Positions 38,809 through 49,687 of a stretch of 64,000 nucleotides of DNA are shown piece by piece. The stretch covers positions 1 to 64,000 of the forward strand of contig JAGLON010000033.1 in assembly GCA_023138975.1 (NCBI GenBank), given 5' to 3'. The notes under the pieces are model-generated. The model saw nothing but the letters and a program-made list of their open reading frames with translations. It was not told where the DNA came from and did not search any database. Position 1 is the stretch's first letter, and the number at the start of each line of letters is the position of its first letter. The position numbers were made by a program, and so were the translations under genes. Source of the DNA: Candidatus Zixiibacteriota bacterium (GTDB lineage: Bacteria > Zixibacteria > MSB-5A5 > GN15 > JAAZOE01).

Positions 38809-40932
38809 TTATTGAGTTCGATTCAGTAAATCTAAAATGAACGCATACTCGAACGCGATTTCTTTAATATAGTCGTATCGTCCCGATACACCCATATGAC
38901 CGGCGCCCATATTCGTTTTCAGGCATAATCTATTCGTATCAGTTTTCATCGCCCTTAGCTTGGCTGTCCATTTGGCCGGCTCCCAGTATTGTACCCGAGG
39001 ATCATTTAAGCCGGCGGTAATCAGCATATTAGGATAGATTTTGGCTTCAACATTATCATAGGGTGAGTACGACATCATATAGTCGAAATACTCTTTTTCA
39101 TTTGGGTTTCCCCATTCGGTATATTCATTTATTGTTAAAGGAATAGTGGGATCCATCATCGTATTCATCACATCCACAAAGGGGACATCGGCTACGGCAA
39201 TATAGAATAAATCCGGCCGCATATTGACGACGCCGCCAATGAGCAGTCCGCCAGCACTTCCGCCGTTAATGACCAACTTTTCTTTTGAAGTATATCCTTC
39301 GGCTATCAGGTATTCGGCACAGGCAATAAAATCGGTGAAGGTATTCATTTTATTTTTTAATTTACCCTGTTCGTACCACCAGCGCCCCATTTCACTGCCG
39401 CCGCGTATCTGGGCCTTGACATAGACAAAGCCGCGATCTATGAGTGAAAGACGATAGCTGCTGAAAGTTGGCTCGGTATTCATGCCATAGGCTCCGTAGC
39501 TGTAGAGATAAAGCGGGTTTGAGCCATTGAGCTTGACACCTTTTTTGTACATGACTGACATGGGAATTTTCGTACCGTCGGAGGCGATAGCAAACAGCCG
39601 TTTGGTAATATAGTGAGTCTTATCGAAGCTTCCGCGAACCTCCTTCTGTTTCCTCAGAATCAGTGATTTGTTTGAAATATCGTAGTCATAAACAGTTCTC
39701 GGTGTAATCATCGATTGATAACTCAACCGCAGATATGGCGAGTTTATCATAGCATTATCTCTGGTTGAAACTGTATAAATCGGTTCAGGGAACTCAATAT
39801 AGTGTTCATTCCCGGAAGAAAAATCGCGAATCCAAACCTGGCTGACGCCGTTTTCTCGCTCCGTTAATGCCAAATAATTTTTCAAAACGATAAAACCTGA
39901 AATTAAAACGGAATCGCGATGGGGGATAAGTTCTTTCCAGTTTCTGGAGGAGAGCTTGTTTACTGGAACTGTCATCACTTTGAAATTGAGAGCGTTTTCG
40001 TTAGTCAGGATATAAAATAAGCCATCACGATGAGTGACTTCGTATTCGACACCGGGTTGACGCTCCTTGATCAATTTGAATTTACCAGTGGGGCGGTCGG
40101 CACGGAGAAAATAGTATTCGGATGAGTTATTGGCCCATAGCCCAAGCAGGAGATAGTTACGACTCAGAGTTTTACTGACATAGAGGCCGAAGGAATCGTC
40201 CTTTTCATGAAAAACCATGACATCATTCTTGGGCAAGTGCCCTAATACATGGCGGAATAGTTTGTTGGGGCGGTTTATTTCATCGAGAGTAGTGTAGAAG
40301 ATTGTTTTATTATCGCTAGCCCAGACGGCTCGGCCGTCCATGTCGGCAATTACATCTTTGAGAAGTTCGCCGGTTATTAGATTCTTTATATAGAGCGTAT
40401 AATGCTCATCTCCGGTTATATCAACAGTATATGCCATAAGTTTGTGATTGGGGCTGATAATATAATTACCCAGATCGTAATAATCTTTGCCTTCGGCCAA
40501 TTCATTGACATCGAGGATAATTTGCTCCTCGGAAGTTATCGCATGGAGCTTACGGCAATAGATTCGATACTGTTTCTCTTTCTCGGTGCGCGAATAGTAA
40601 TAAAAGGAGTCGATTTTAACGGGAGCGTCAATATCGTCTTCGACGATTCTCCCGCGGAGTTCAGTAAATAGTTTATCCTGAAAAGGCTTGGTATGGCTCA
40701 TGATCGAGTCGGTATAAGTATTTTCAGCTTCTAAATAGGAAATGACCTCAGGGTTTTCCTTATCTCTAAGCCAAAAATAATCATCCGAGTATTCCTGACC
40801 GTGCCATTCCTCAATATGTTTTACTTTTTTTGCGATGGGAGGCTTCGGACCGGATTCGGCGCACCCGATTAGGCCTGCAATAATACCGAGTATTAAAACG
40901 ACTCTAATGCATGACAGAATTTTCTTGTTCAT
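38809..40932 (-). CDS. S9 family oligopeptidase B-like protease, predicted lipoprotein
   Basis: 'GGSAGGLLIGGV' nucleophile motif, 'GLNDPRVQYWEP', 'GAGHMGVSGRY'; N-terminal lipobox-like 'IIAGLIGCAES'. Confidence 0.93.
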   Translation of the reverse strand: MNKKILSCIRVVLILGIIAGLIGCAESGPKPPIAKKVKHIEEWHGQEYSDDYFWLRDKENPEVISYLEAENTYTDSIMSHTKPFQDKLFTELRGRIVEDDIDAPVKIDSFYYYSRTEKEKQYRIYCRKLHAITSEEQIILDVNELAEGKDYYDLGNYIISPNHKLMAYTVDITGDEHYTLYIKNLITGELLKDVIADMDGRAVWASDNKTIFYTTLDEINRPNKLFRHVLGHLPKNDVMVFHEKDDSFGLYVSKTLSRNYLLLGLWANNSSEYYFLRADRPTGKFKLIKERQPGVEYEVTHRDGLFYILTNENALNFKVMTVPVNKLSSRNWKELIPHRDSVLISGFIVLKNYLALTERENGVSQVWIRDFSSGNEHYIEFPEPIYTVSTRDNAMINSPYLRLSYQSMITPRTVYDYDISNKSLILRKQKEVRGSFDKTHYITKRLFAIASDGTKIPMSVMYKKGVKLNGSNPLYLYSYGAYGMNTEPTFSSYRLSLIDRGFVYVKAQIRGGSEMGRWWYEQGKLKNKMNTFTDFIACAEYLIAEGYTSKEKLVINGGSAGGLLIGGVVNMRPDLFYIAVADVPFVDVMNTMMDPTIPLTINEYTEWGNPNEKEYFDYMMSYSPYDNVEAKIYPNMLITAGLNDPRVQYWEPAKWTAKLRAMKTDTNRLCLKTNMGAGHMGVSGRYDYIKEIAFEYAFILDLLNRTQ

Positions 40933-41130
40933 TGGGAGCTATTTCCTTTCCGAATTTATTGTCTGAGCTTAAAGCATTTTGCCTGCTCAGGATATGTTTT
41001 ATTAAGTGTAGTATAAAATATCTATTGAAGTTGAACAAGGGGCTTTCGAAATATTATCCCGTTAGAATTAAAACATCTATCTGGAAAGTCAGGGGGGATA
41101 CGTGATTAAGTGAGAACACAGCAATAAAAA

Positions 41131-41204
41131 TACGCCCAGGAGGATTTGAACCCCCAGCCTTCTGGTCCGTAGCCAGACGCTCTATCCAATTGAGCTATGG
41201 GCGC
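41131..41204 (-). tRNA. tRNA-Arg (anticodon ACG)
   Basis: Minus strand GCGCCCATAGCTCAATTGGATAGAGCGTCTGGCTACGGACCAGAAGGCTGGGGGTTCAAATCCTCCTGGGCGTA folds as a cloverleaf. Anticodon loop CTACGGA. Confidence 0.95.
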
Positions 41205-41295
41205 ATAAATTCCAATATTTCAGGCGCTCAATATACACATATCAAGCTAATTGTCAAATAAATAATATTATGTGAAAAGAAGAGTCTTTTCTTAT

Positions 41296-42273
41296 CTAAC
41301 CTTTAAAAACAAGGTAGAATATAGCGGCGAGCAAGGTGATAATAAATATGGCGGATATTATAGAGAACCCCTTACTTTTTGAATCGTCCTCCTTATCATC
41401 GTCGTCACCATCTTCACTTTTTGCCGCCCACTCCTCTTCGCCTGAGAAATACTGTGATGATTCACCATCAACAGTAACGGTATCAAGTGACGGGAGAGCC
41501 GAGGGCTCCACTTTACCATTGATTCTGAAGGCAACTATACTGACATTGTCTGAGCCACCTCGTTCGTTAGCCAAGCGAACTAATTGGTTGCAGATTTGAT
41601 CAACATCCTCTTCGCATGCTACGGCAACATCGCGGATATCACCGTCATCAACAAAGCCGCACAAGCCATCACTACAGAGGATGTAAATATCATTTTCCTG
41701 AATTTTCTTTACAGCTACGTCTATTTCAACGTTTTGCTTTACGCCAAGAGCACGGGTAATGACGTTTCTATTGACTAATGTTTTGGCTTCTTCGGCTGTT
41801 ATTTTCTCGGACTGCTCCAGCTCGGCCGCCCAGCTATGGTCGATAGTAAGAGGATACAGTTTGCGGCTTGCGAGACGGTATATTCGACTATCACCAACAT
41901 GTAAAAGTGTTACAATGTCCTTTTCGACAGCGGCAGCCACGATTGTTGTGCCCATTCCCTGAAGTGACGGGTTTTCGGATGATTTTTTGTAGATCCAGTG
42001 ATTGGCTATACGTACAGCCTTAACCAGAATGTCGGTTGATGGAGGGAACATGCGGGGGAGCTTGAGCTGATCGTCGTTGAGAAGCTCATTATAATATTGT
42101 TTATAGAGATTGGCTATAATATCACACGCTGTTTTTGACGCAACTTCTCCGGCACTGTGCCCGCCCATACCGTCGCAAACAATAAACAGTTTTTGGTTTG
42201 AAAGAAGCTTTATGGAATCTTCATTCAGCTTACGTACTAATCCGATATCCGTTTTTCCAGCAGCTTGTATCAT
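41296..42273 (-). CDS. PP2C family Ser/Thr phosphatase with C-terminal TM helix
   Basis: 'FIVCDGMGGHSAGEVAS', 'LLHVGDSRIYRL', 'ILCSDGLCGFVDD', 'GGSDNVSIVAF'. Confidence 0.95.
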   Translation of the reverse strand: MIQAAGKTDIGLVRKLNEDSIKLLSNQKLFIVCDGMGGHSAGEVASKTACDIIANLYKQYYNELLNDDQLKLPRMFPPSTDILVKAVRIANHWIYKKSSENPSLQGMGTTIVAAAVEKDIVTLLHVGDSRIYRLASRKLYPLTIDHSWAAELEQSEKITAEEAKTLVNRNVITRALGVKQNVEIDVAVKKIQENDIYILCSDGLCGFVDDGDIRDVAVACEEDVDQICNQLVRLANERGGSDNVSIVAFRINGKVEPSALPSLDTVTVDGESSQYFSGEEEWAAKSEDGDDDDKEDDSKSKGFSIISAIFIITLLAAIFYLVFKG

Positions 42274-42376
42274 GATAAGATCAGGTGTGCTCCTATGATA
42301 TACATCGTCCCGTTGTTCATTCTACAATATATATGAATTGAGAACAAGAAAATAATTTCAAATTTTCTGCTTACTT

Positions 42377-43024
42377 TTATGAAGACAAAATTACTAACAC
42401 CGGAGCCGTAACTTCAACTATAGCCTTTTGAGCCGTTATTACATTGCGAAGGCTTTTTGTCTGACCGGGGAAGACAGATAACTGCCGGGCTTTATATTTA
42501 ACTCCAGATAATGATACTCGTGTTTCTCCCTGAATTGGCAATACGGATAAACCGTATCCCTTTTTATTCCTGATTGTTATTCTACCTCTATGAATAGGAA
42601 TCACCGTCTGCCTGCTGTTGATAAACTCAAGTGATAATTGGCAAGAAAAAGCCGGATTAATACCGAGGAATAAATTCCCGAGTAGATGATCTGTCTCACC
42701 ATTGGCATCGTACCATCCGAATAATTTTACAGATTTCATATTTTTAGTTACGCAAAGATCAAGGGCCAATTCGGTATCGGTTTTATCTTTGTCGGATGGA
42801 TAAACGAACAGCTCAGTACCAGATAGGAAACCTTTTTTTATTTTTGGAGCCGAATCGAGATCTGTTACCCAGTAATCCGGTCTGGTATCAACTCTCTGGA
42901 GGAACTTGATTCCTCCATCTACCGCGATGATGGTTGGTTTGCGTCTTTCAGATGTTATACTATGTCTGACGAGGCAGGCATCATTCTTATAATAATGACC
43001 GTTTAGGAAAACAAAAGCGCTCAT
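42377..43024 (-). CDS. thiN: Thiamine pyrophosphokinase-like protein
   Basis: 'IAVDGGIKFLQRVDTRPDYWVTDLDS', 'PSDKDKTDTELALDL', 'GETDHLLGNLFL'. Confidence 0.85.
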   Translation of the reverse strand: MSAFVFLNGHYYKNDACLVRHSITSERRKPTIIAVDGGIKFLQRVDTRPDYWVTDLDSAPKIKKGFLSGTELFVYPSDKDKTDTELALDLCVTKNMKSVKLFGWYDANGETDHLLGNLFLGINPAFSCQLSLEFINSRQTVIPIHRGRITIRNKKGYGLSVLPIQGETRVSLSGVKYKARQLSVFPGQTKSLRNVITAQKAIVEVTAPVLVILSS

Positions 43025-43087
43025 TTTAACCGTGGCAACTTCCCCAAGTTATGGTATGCGGAAAGTTAATCTCCGTAATTAAACGGA

Positions 43088-44608
43088 CTAATTGATCTTA
43101 ACTTTGCCCCTAATTGAAGCGATATTGGGAATAGTAGCCAATACCGGAGCGTTTAAAATATCTTCGACATCTTCGACTTTCTTAAACGAATTGTCAAAAA
43201 TTTCAGATAATATCACAGCAACCCCGCCGATGACAATACCGAGGACAAACCCCATGAGCATAAGTTTAATTCTATCCGGTTTAACTGGCGAAAGAGGGAT
43301 CGCTGCCGGTTCCATAACTCGATATTTCGATTCGGCGCCGCCTCGCATCAGAGATTGAGATATTTCCGAACCAGTCAACTGATTGCGGAAGGTATCGTAT
43401 ATACGACGAGCAGATGTGACTTCATTTTCATAATTGGTGAGTTGGACTTCATACTGAGGCTGCTTGGCAATACGTCCTCGAAGCATAGATAAGGCAACCT
43501 CAAAATCCTCTTTTTTCTGGCGGTATATAGTTTCGCGCATTTTCAGCGTAAAGAATTCAGCCAAAAGATCATTCTCGTCATCAGAAATATCTTTAAATTG
43601 GTCGGTTACTTTACTTTCAATTATGTATTCCAATTCCCTGATTTTCCTGTTTATGGCTAAATTTGCATTGAGCACCTTGGGATCGGACCAAGTGTATTTG
43701 GGCATAAATTCAGTCAATCGCTGAGACTCGGCAAAGATTTCCTTCTGTGTCTTATCGTACTTGGTACCGGTATTAAGCTTTAGCTGAGACTTACGGTATT
43801 GTGATAATGAGGTTCGAACTCGGGTACGGTCAGCTGTGTTTTGTTCAATGAGAAGTGAGGTGTTGTCGATGTCAGCCATAATTGCTCTGATATTAGTATC
43901 GGCGACGACTGACTCATCCAGTTGATTTTGAAGATACTGAGTTCTAAAATCTGAATATTCCTTCTCAGCATCATCCAGGTTTTTACGATAGATGGCGAGT
44001 TGTTCATCGGAAAAATCGAGAGCTCCGCGCACACCGCTCAAGTCCCGCTTCAGCTGTTCGTCTTTAAAAATCTCCGCCAGCTTAGTCGCGATGTTCTTAG
44101 CCTCTAAAGGGAGGTCTGATTCGGCCGTAATTTCAACAATATTCTGACCATTAAACACGACTCTTATATTTCTCCGGAGGTCTTCAATCAATAGCCTATA
44201 AACAAGTTCTTGAATTTCGACATCCGGGCGCTCGTTATGCATTTTCTGCGCCTTCAATAGAATGGTTGGATTCTGCGACATGTTTAATTCATCGATAAGC
44301 CGGGATAAATAGGTTGAGGAGATAATTTCATTACGAATCGATATCAACTTGTTTTCGCGTTGCTGCATAGCCGCGAAACCTCGTTCGGTTTGACCGGGAA
44401 CAATCTCCCGAAGTTCGCGTGATAGTTGCATATCCTCATCAATGACTATCATTGTCGATGACTCAAATCGTTCGGAAAGAAGGAATGACCCGGAAAAAGT
44501 CAAAGCGGTAATCAATATAGTTGGAATAATGACAAGCCATTTACGACGGCGAAGGATAGCGACAATATCTTTTATTTCAATAGTACCATTTTTACTGGAG
44601 ATAGCCAT
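43088..44608 (-). CDS. Wzz/GNVR polysaccharide chain-length determinant family protein
   Basis: N- and C-terminal TM segments flanking coiled coils; 'EPAAIPLSPVKPDRIKLMLMGFVLGIVIGG'. Confidence 0.9.
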   Translation of the reverse strand: MAISSKNGTIEIKDIVAILRRRKWLVIIPTILITALTFSGSFLLSERFESSTMIVIDEDMQLSRELREIVPGQTERGFAAMQQRENKLISIRNEIISSTYLSRLIDELNMSQNPTILLKAQKMHNERPDVEIQELVYRLLIEDLRRNIRVVFNGQNIVEITAESDLPLEAKNIATKLAEIFKDEQLKRDLSGVRGALDFSDEQLAIYRKNLDDAEKEYSDFRTQYLQNQLDESVVADTNIRAIMADIDNTSLLIEQNTADRTRVRTSLSQYRKSQLKLNTGTKYDKTQKEIFAESQRLTEFMPKYTWSDPKVLNANLAINRKIRELEYIIESKVTDQFKDISDDENDLLAEFFTLKMRETIYRQKKEDFEVALSMLRGRIAKQPQYEVQLTNYENEVTSARRIYDTFRNQLTGSEISQSLMRGGAESKYRVMEPAAIPLSPVKPDRIKLMLMGFVLGIVIGGVAVILSEIFDNSFKKVEDVEDILNAPVLATIPNIASIRGKVKIN

Positions 44609-44833
44609 AATATATACAATTCCTTAAAATGCCCGGAGTATCAATTGCAAAAAATACTACCGGCTGTAATTTCCCTATTATTTAAAATCGACGAAAACTC
44701 AAATTATTTTATCAAATGAAACCAACTACCCGCAATTAAGTCAAGAATAATCGAGATTCTCATTGTAATGAATCTCAGTATTTCTTATACGGTAATGGGC
44801 TGGAAAAGACTGGAGAAAACTGAACAACAGGCT

Positions 44834-45775
44834 TTATTTGAGATTAAAAGTAAGAGTGAAACGATGAATTTCTTCGTTGCCGAAATTATAACTTGGAGAA
44901 TAAGTATAATCAATTTGAGTATTACCTACTAATGTCCCGAGTCCGAATGAAAAGCTGCGATCCAGAGTTCTAATTTCCTGTCCGGGAATAAACTCATATC
45001 CGCTTCTAAAGAAATAGCTTCCGCCAATTGAGTATTCGGTACCACCTTTTAAAATCAACTCTCCGTGCAACTGTTTTTCAGCTTCGGCGGTTATAATGAG
45101 ATTATTGGCATAGGGATAAACTGCGGCCCCGAGCTTTATTGAAGTAGGAAGATTTTCGTCCCGGTCTATAATACGTATTTTCCCTCCGGCGTTAGAGAGA
45201 ACCGCCCCGAGAGAAAAATCGGTAAAGTGCAGTTGAGCACCGGCATCAAAGGCAAATGCTGAAGCGTTATTATTATCGAGAGCGATATTGATAAATCTTA
45301 CTGTTGTTCCGATATGGAAATCATCGGAGGCACGAAAACCAAAGGATAAAGAGCCTGACATGTCGTAGGTACTGTTTAGTTTACCGGTTGGAATATCATG
45401 AATATCGTATCCTTGAATTGTCCCATAGTTTACATAAGAAGCGCTGGCCGCAATTGTAAACTTAGGACTTACAGGAATTGCCGCGGCAAAATACTCATAG
45501 GTTATATCCTGGTACCAGGCAAAATGAGAAAACTGCACCTGAATCGATGTAATATTGACTAATCCTCCGGGATTCCAGTATGAAGCCGAAGCATTATTTG
45601 CTACGGCTGTAAAGGAACCTCCCATGGCGGAAGAGCGTGCATCTACCGGAATATTTAAAAACTCAGCCGATGTCTTTCCCGAGGTTCCGGCTGAAACCAG
45701 AGAAGAGAAAGAGAACAGGCTGATGATACAAATTCCGACAATGATCCTCATATCTTTTAGTCGGAGCTGCCTCAC
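44834..45775 (-). CDS. PorV/PorQ family outer membrane protein
   Basis: 'AEFLNIPVDARSSAMGGSFTAVANNASASYWNPGGL' N-terminus typical of PorV/PorQ, beta-barrel-like. Confidence 0.88.
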   Translation of the reverse strand: MRQLRLKDMRIIVGICIISLFSFSSLVSAGTSGKTSAEFLNIPVDARSSAMGGSFTAVANNASASYWNPGGLVNITSIQVQFSHFAWYQDITYEYFAAAIPVSPKFTIAASASYVNYGTIQGYDIHDIPTGKLNSTYDMSGSLSFGFRASDDFHIGTTVRFINIALDNNNASAFAFDAGAQLHFTDFSLGAVLSNAGGKIRIIDRDENLPTSIKLGAAVYPYANNLIITAEAEKQLHGELILKGGTEYSIGGSYFFRSGYEFIPGQEIRTLDRSFSFGLGTLVGNTQIDYTYSPSYNFGNEEIHRFTLTFNLK

Positions 45776-46329
45776 CGAAGCACTCCCGCTAAAGGCAAGA
45801 GAGATATTTTAATCATTTTGTTTTTGCCACTGGGCATGTAATGTTGTTGTGTCTGCTGACACATTGCCATCCACTCTATTTTATAAAAGATCGATAACTG
45901 CAGATAAGATGTGTAACTGGAAGCGTAAGTGAGGTGTGAGTTGGGTCGCTTCGCTGTAACTTAAACTGGGTCTGCAACTTCCAAAACTTTTGTTTTTCTC
46001 CTTCTGCCAATCATTTAGCTTGTTGGCAGTTTTCCTGGCGGTTTTATTTTATACCTGAACAAAGAAATGCTAATAAAAGAGTGAGTCAACTAAAAACTCA
46101 GAGTTGGGTCAAAATATACACTGCTTTGCATTTGCTTGTTCTTTATGAGCAGTAGAAGTGATGTAAATATGGATATCCTGTTTCATTTCTAAACGTGCCA
46201 TGGCATTTTACCTGTTTCATTCTTGAGTACTGTTCAATTGATGAGCAGGAAAACAAGAGATTTCCTGGAATTGAAATTTCCTTATTTGTTTCCAACCTGC
46301 CACCCGGTATGCGATTATCCTTTTAACTC

Positions 46330-46350
46330 CATTTCGGCCCATTTTTTGTA
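46330..46350 (+). promoter_or_regulatory. Candidate sigma54-like -24/-12 element (TCGGCCCATTTTTTGTA)
   Basis: Aligned, at the same distance from ATG, with TTGGCCCGATATTTGTA upstream of 57288. -24 GG conserved. -12 is TTGT rather than canonical TTGC. Confidence 0.35.
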
Positions 46351-46398
46351 TTACTCCTTCGGCGATACACATTGTGAAACAACTAAAGGGGAAGTGAT

Positions 46399-47646
46399 AT
46401 GATGAGTTTTTTTCAGGGAATGCGTCAAACTGATGTTATTACTTCGCATGGATCGGTTGCGGGGATTATATTGATTTTTACACTTTTACTTACTCCGGCA
46501 TTATTGTCGGCGGCAACGGCAACACCGACATCGATAACTATTTCATGGACATCTCCGGGTGATGATGGAAGTTCCGGTACAGCGTCCGAATATGATATCA
46601 GGTATTCGGCTTCACCGATAACCGGAGCCAATTGGGACGCGACGACTCCTGCAGTCGGAGAGCCGACTCCGCAGGTCGCCGGGGCGACTGAAAGTTTTAC
46701 GATAAGCGGCCTGACTCCCTCGACACAATATTATATTGCAATAAAGGCAGCTGATGAAGTACCGAACTGGTCAGCATTGTCTAATGTTGTTGCCGTAAGT
46801 ACTCTGCCCGAAGATACTGCACCGGCTCGAATTGCCGCTCTGAATATTACAGGCAACACTTCGACCACAGTAGGTTTATCTTGGACCGCTCCGGGAGATG
46901 ATGGCAGTTCCGGTACAGCATCAGAGTATGATGTACGCTTTTCGACATCTCTTATCACAGCAGCTAATTTCGCTTCTGCTACTCAGGTCTCCGGAGTGCC
47001 GGCTCCTCAGGCGGCGGGGAATACCGAAGTTTTGACAATTACCAGCCTGACCCCGGGTACTCAATACTATTTTGCAGTAAAAACTTCTGATGAGGTTCCC
47101 AACTGGTCGGAAATGTCAAATGTTGTAAGCACGACTACCGGGGCCGAAACGAATGCTCCGGCAGATATTGCTAACTTGGCGACTGGAGCAGTTACCGGAA
47201 ATAGTATCGTCTTAACCTGGACATCTCCGGGTGATGATGGTAGTACTGGAACGGCTTCTCAATATGATATCAGATATTCGACATCACTTATTACCGGAGC
47301 CAATTTTGCATCGGCCAACCAGGTTTCGGGTGAGCCTTCACCAATGGCAGCAGGCGGTTCAGAGTCGTTTACCGTAGCTGGTTTGAATTCTGATACTCAG
47401 TATTATTTTGCCATCAAGACAGCTGATGAAGTTCCGAACTGGTCGGGTACTTCCAATGTTGTTACCGCAACGACACCGGATATAACTCCTCCAGCGATAA
47501 TTATAGATTTGGCGTATTTGGATCTAAACCTAATACAGCCTTTTGAAAGTAATTCTTTGCCTGCAACACAGAACAAGAGAGCAGCGGTTTTATATCGAAA
47601 GGAGACTGATATACAAATCAGCCTTTCCGGCCAATTGTCCGCTTAG
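46399..47646 (+). CDS. Secreted protein with three FnIII domains and a truncated fourth
   Basis: Signal peptide then repeated 'ISWTSPGDDGSSGTASEYDIRYS...ADEVPNWSALSNVV' units. Confidence 0.85.
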   Translation: MMSFFQGMRQTDVITSHGSVAGIILIFTLLLTPALLSAATATPTSITISWTSPGDDGSSGTASEYDIRYSASPITGANWDATTPAVGEPTPQVAGATESFTISGLTPSTQYYIAIKAADEVPNWSALSNVVAVSTLPEDTAPARIAALNITGNTSTTVGLSWTAPGDDGSSGTASEYDVRFSTSLITAANFASATQVSGVPAPQAAGNTEVLTITSLTPGTQYYFAVKTSDEVPNWSEMSNVVSTTTGAETNAPADIANLATGAVTGNSIVLTWTSPGDDGSTGTASQYDIRYSTSLITGANFASANQVSGEPSPMAAGGSESFTVAGLNSDTQYYFAIKTADEVPNWSGTSNVVTATTPDITPPAIIIDLAYLDLNLIQPFESNSLPATQNKRAAVLYRKETDIQISLSGQLSA

Positions 47647-47679
47647 TTCACCTCAGGTACATCAAGTATGTTACCGAAG

Positions 47680-47707
47680 AAAAGCCCTCTCCTCCGGGGG
47701 CTTTTCT
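47680..47707 (+). terminator. Intrinsic terminator
   Basis: AAAAGCCC...GGGGGCTTTTC hairpin. Confidence 0.75.
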
Positions 47708-47956
47708 TTATTTGTTTAACCCGCAATCTCAGGAGATAAAAAGTTTATGAACAGCATCTTGAGTTTTTTACTGCAAGGAGCGATACCGTTAACACTAATA
47801 AAAAGCCGATTTGGATCTTTGGGGCGGCTGTTTTTTATTGCGATATATGTTTCGGGTATGTTCAATTAGTTTTAGACTTCATCTTAGCGTAAACATTTTG
47901 GAACCGTATCAGGCGAAACGGACATTAGCCGATATGAAAAGTAACGACTTTCTTGG

Positions 47957-49564
47957 ATGGAATTAGGAAACGATATGAGACTTTTTGATCTGTTGCGTCG
48001 GGGAGCGGCAAATTCCCCGGACAAAATCGCGGTGACTCACGGAGATATTCAAATTTCCTATTCTGAACTGCTGTCTCAAGCTCTGACATTGTTACAACAT
48101 TTGAAAAATCTTTCGATAGATAGCGGTGATAGAGTCGCTATCATGTTAGAAAATTCGGTAGATTATATAATAGCATATTTCGCTGTTACGGGCGCAGGAT
48201 ACATAGTCGTACCATTAGACACTTCTTTAAAACCAGAAAAGTGCGGTTATATATTAAAAGACTGTGAAGCCAAAGCGCTTATTATTCAAAAAAAATACAC
48301 GCGCCATATAAATATAATTCTCGACAATGATTCTACTGTCAAGCATGTGATTTCCGATAGAAAATTGGATCTGTCTGAACAGGGAATAACCTGTGAGTTA
48401 TGGGATGACGCGATGATGTCCGATGTGAAACCTGACATAAGTTCGCATTTGACAGAAATAGAAAAGATTGCTCCAATGAAGACTCTACGCCACGATAATC
48501 TGGGTGATTGTCCTCACGAACTGGCCGCGATTTTTTATACTTCAGGCAGTACCGGCAGCCCCAAAGGAGTGATGCTATCTCATCGTAATCTGGTTTCCAA
48601 TACGGTTGCGACAATCGAGTATCTGAAGCTGACCTCAGATGATTCAATAATAACCATTCTGCCGTTCTATTATATCTATGGTAATTCCCTGTTATTGACT
48701 CATCTGGTATCCGGGGGAAGAGTCGTTATCGATAATCGATTTGCATTTCCTCAGGTCATACTAGAGACAATGGCTCGGGAAAAAGTTACCGGATTTTCGG
48801 GAGTTCCGTCCAATTTCATGATTCTTTTGACCAATACGAATTTTATCTCAGCCGGGTTTCCGAAATTGCGCTATTTAACACAGGCTGGAGGAGGTATGGC
48901 TCCGGAGATCATCAGTCGGGTAATGGGCGCCTTTCCTTCTAAAGAGATTTACATCATGTACGGCCAAACAGAGGCTTCGCCTCGAATAACTTACTTGCCT
49001 TCGGACATGTTAAAGAAAAACATTGGTTCTATCGGCATTCCGGTTCCGGGTGTAACAATAAAGCTCATGAGTGAGGAGGGCAACGAAGTTCCTGAGGGAG
49101 AGGTTGGTGAAATTGCTGTTTTAGGCGATTGTGTCATGATGGGCTATTGGAATCAGCCGGATGAACAGGAACAAGTCTTAAAAGACGGGTGGCTCTATAC
49201 CGGAGATTTGGCCAAACGGGATGCAAATGGGTTATTATTTATAGTATCTCGAAAAAAAGAGATTATGAAGGTTGGCGGCAACCGGGTCAGTGCCAAGGAA
49301 GTCGAAGAGAAGATTCTTGAACTTGATGAGATTCAAGAAGTTGCGGTAATTTCTGTACCTGATGATATTCTTGGCGAAGCCATTAAAGCCGTGATTGTAT
49401 GTAAGAACGGTCAAGACAGTGATGTAAAGAAAATCCAAAACTATTGCAAGGCCGGTTTGGCGATGCACAAAGTACCCAAGTTTGTGGAATTTATAGATGA
49501 ACTGCCAAAGTACCAATCGGGCAAAGTGAATAAACAGGAACTTTCCCGAGGCAGTAAAACCTAA
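47957..49564 (+). CDS. AMP-dependent acyl-CoA/acyl-ACP ligase (class I adenylate-forming)
   Basis: 'AIFYTSGSTGSPKGVMLSHRNL', 'YIMYGQTEASPRITYLP', 'GWLYTGDLAKRDANGLLFIVSRKKEIMKVGGNRVSAKEVE'. Confidence 0.95.
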   Translation: MELGNDMRLFDLLRRGAANSPDKIAVTHGDIQISYSELLSQALTLLQHLKNLSIDSGDRVAIMLENSVDYIIAYFAVTGAGYIVVPLDTSLKPEKCGYILKDCEAKALIIQKKYTRHINIILDNDSTVKHVISDRKLDLSEQGITCELWDDAMMSDVKPDISSHLTEIEKIAPMKTLRHDNLGDCPHELAAIFYTSGSTGSPKGVMLSHRNLVSNTVATIEYLKLTSDDSIITILPFYYIYGNSLLLTHLVSGGRVVIDNRFAFPQVILETMAREKVTGFSGVPSNFMILLTNTNFISAGFPKLRYLTQAGGGMAPEIISRVMGAFPSKEIYIMYGQTEASPRITYLPSDMLKKNIGSIGIPVPGVTIKLMSEEGNEVPEGEVGEIAVLGDCVMMGYWNQPDEQEQVLKDGWLYTGDLAKRDANGLLFIVSRKKEIMKVGGNRVSAKEVEEKILELDEIQEVAVISVPDDILGEAIKAVIVCKNGQDSDVKKIQNYCKAGLAMHKVPKFVEFIDELPKYQSGKVNKQELSRGSKT

Positions 49565-49687
49565 TAACCAGGTGGGATTATTTGCGGATTCATACAAAAA
49601 CAGCTTGAAATAATCTGAATCATTACTACATTGATATTGTCTAACCTCACGCCGCTTATTTCCCGCCGATTGCGGAAGGTAATAGTT

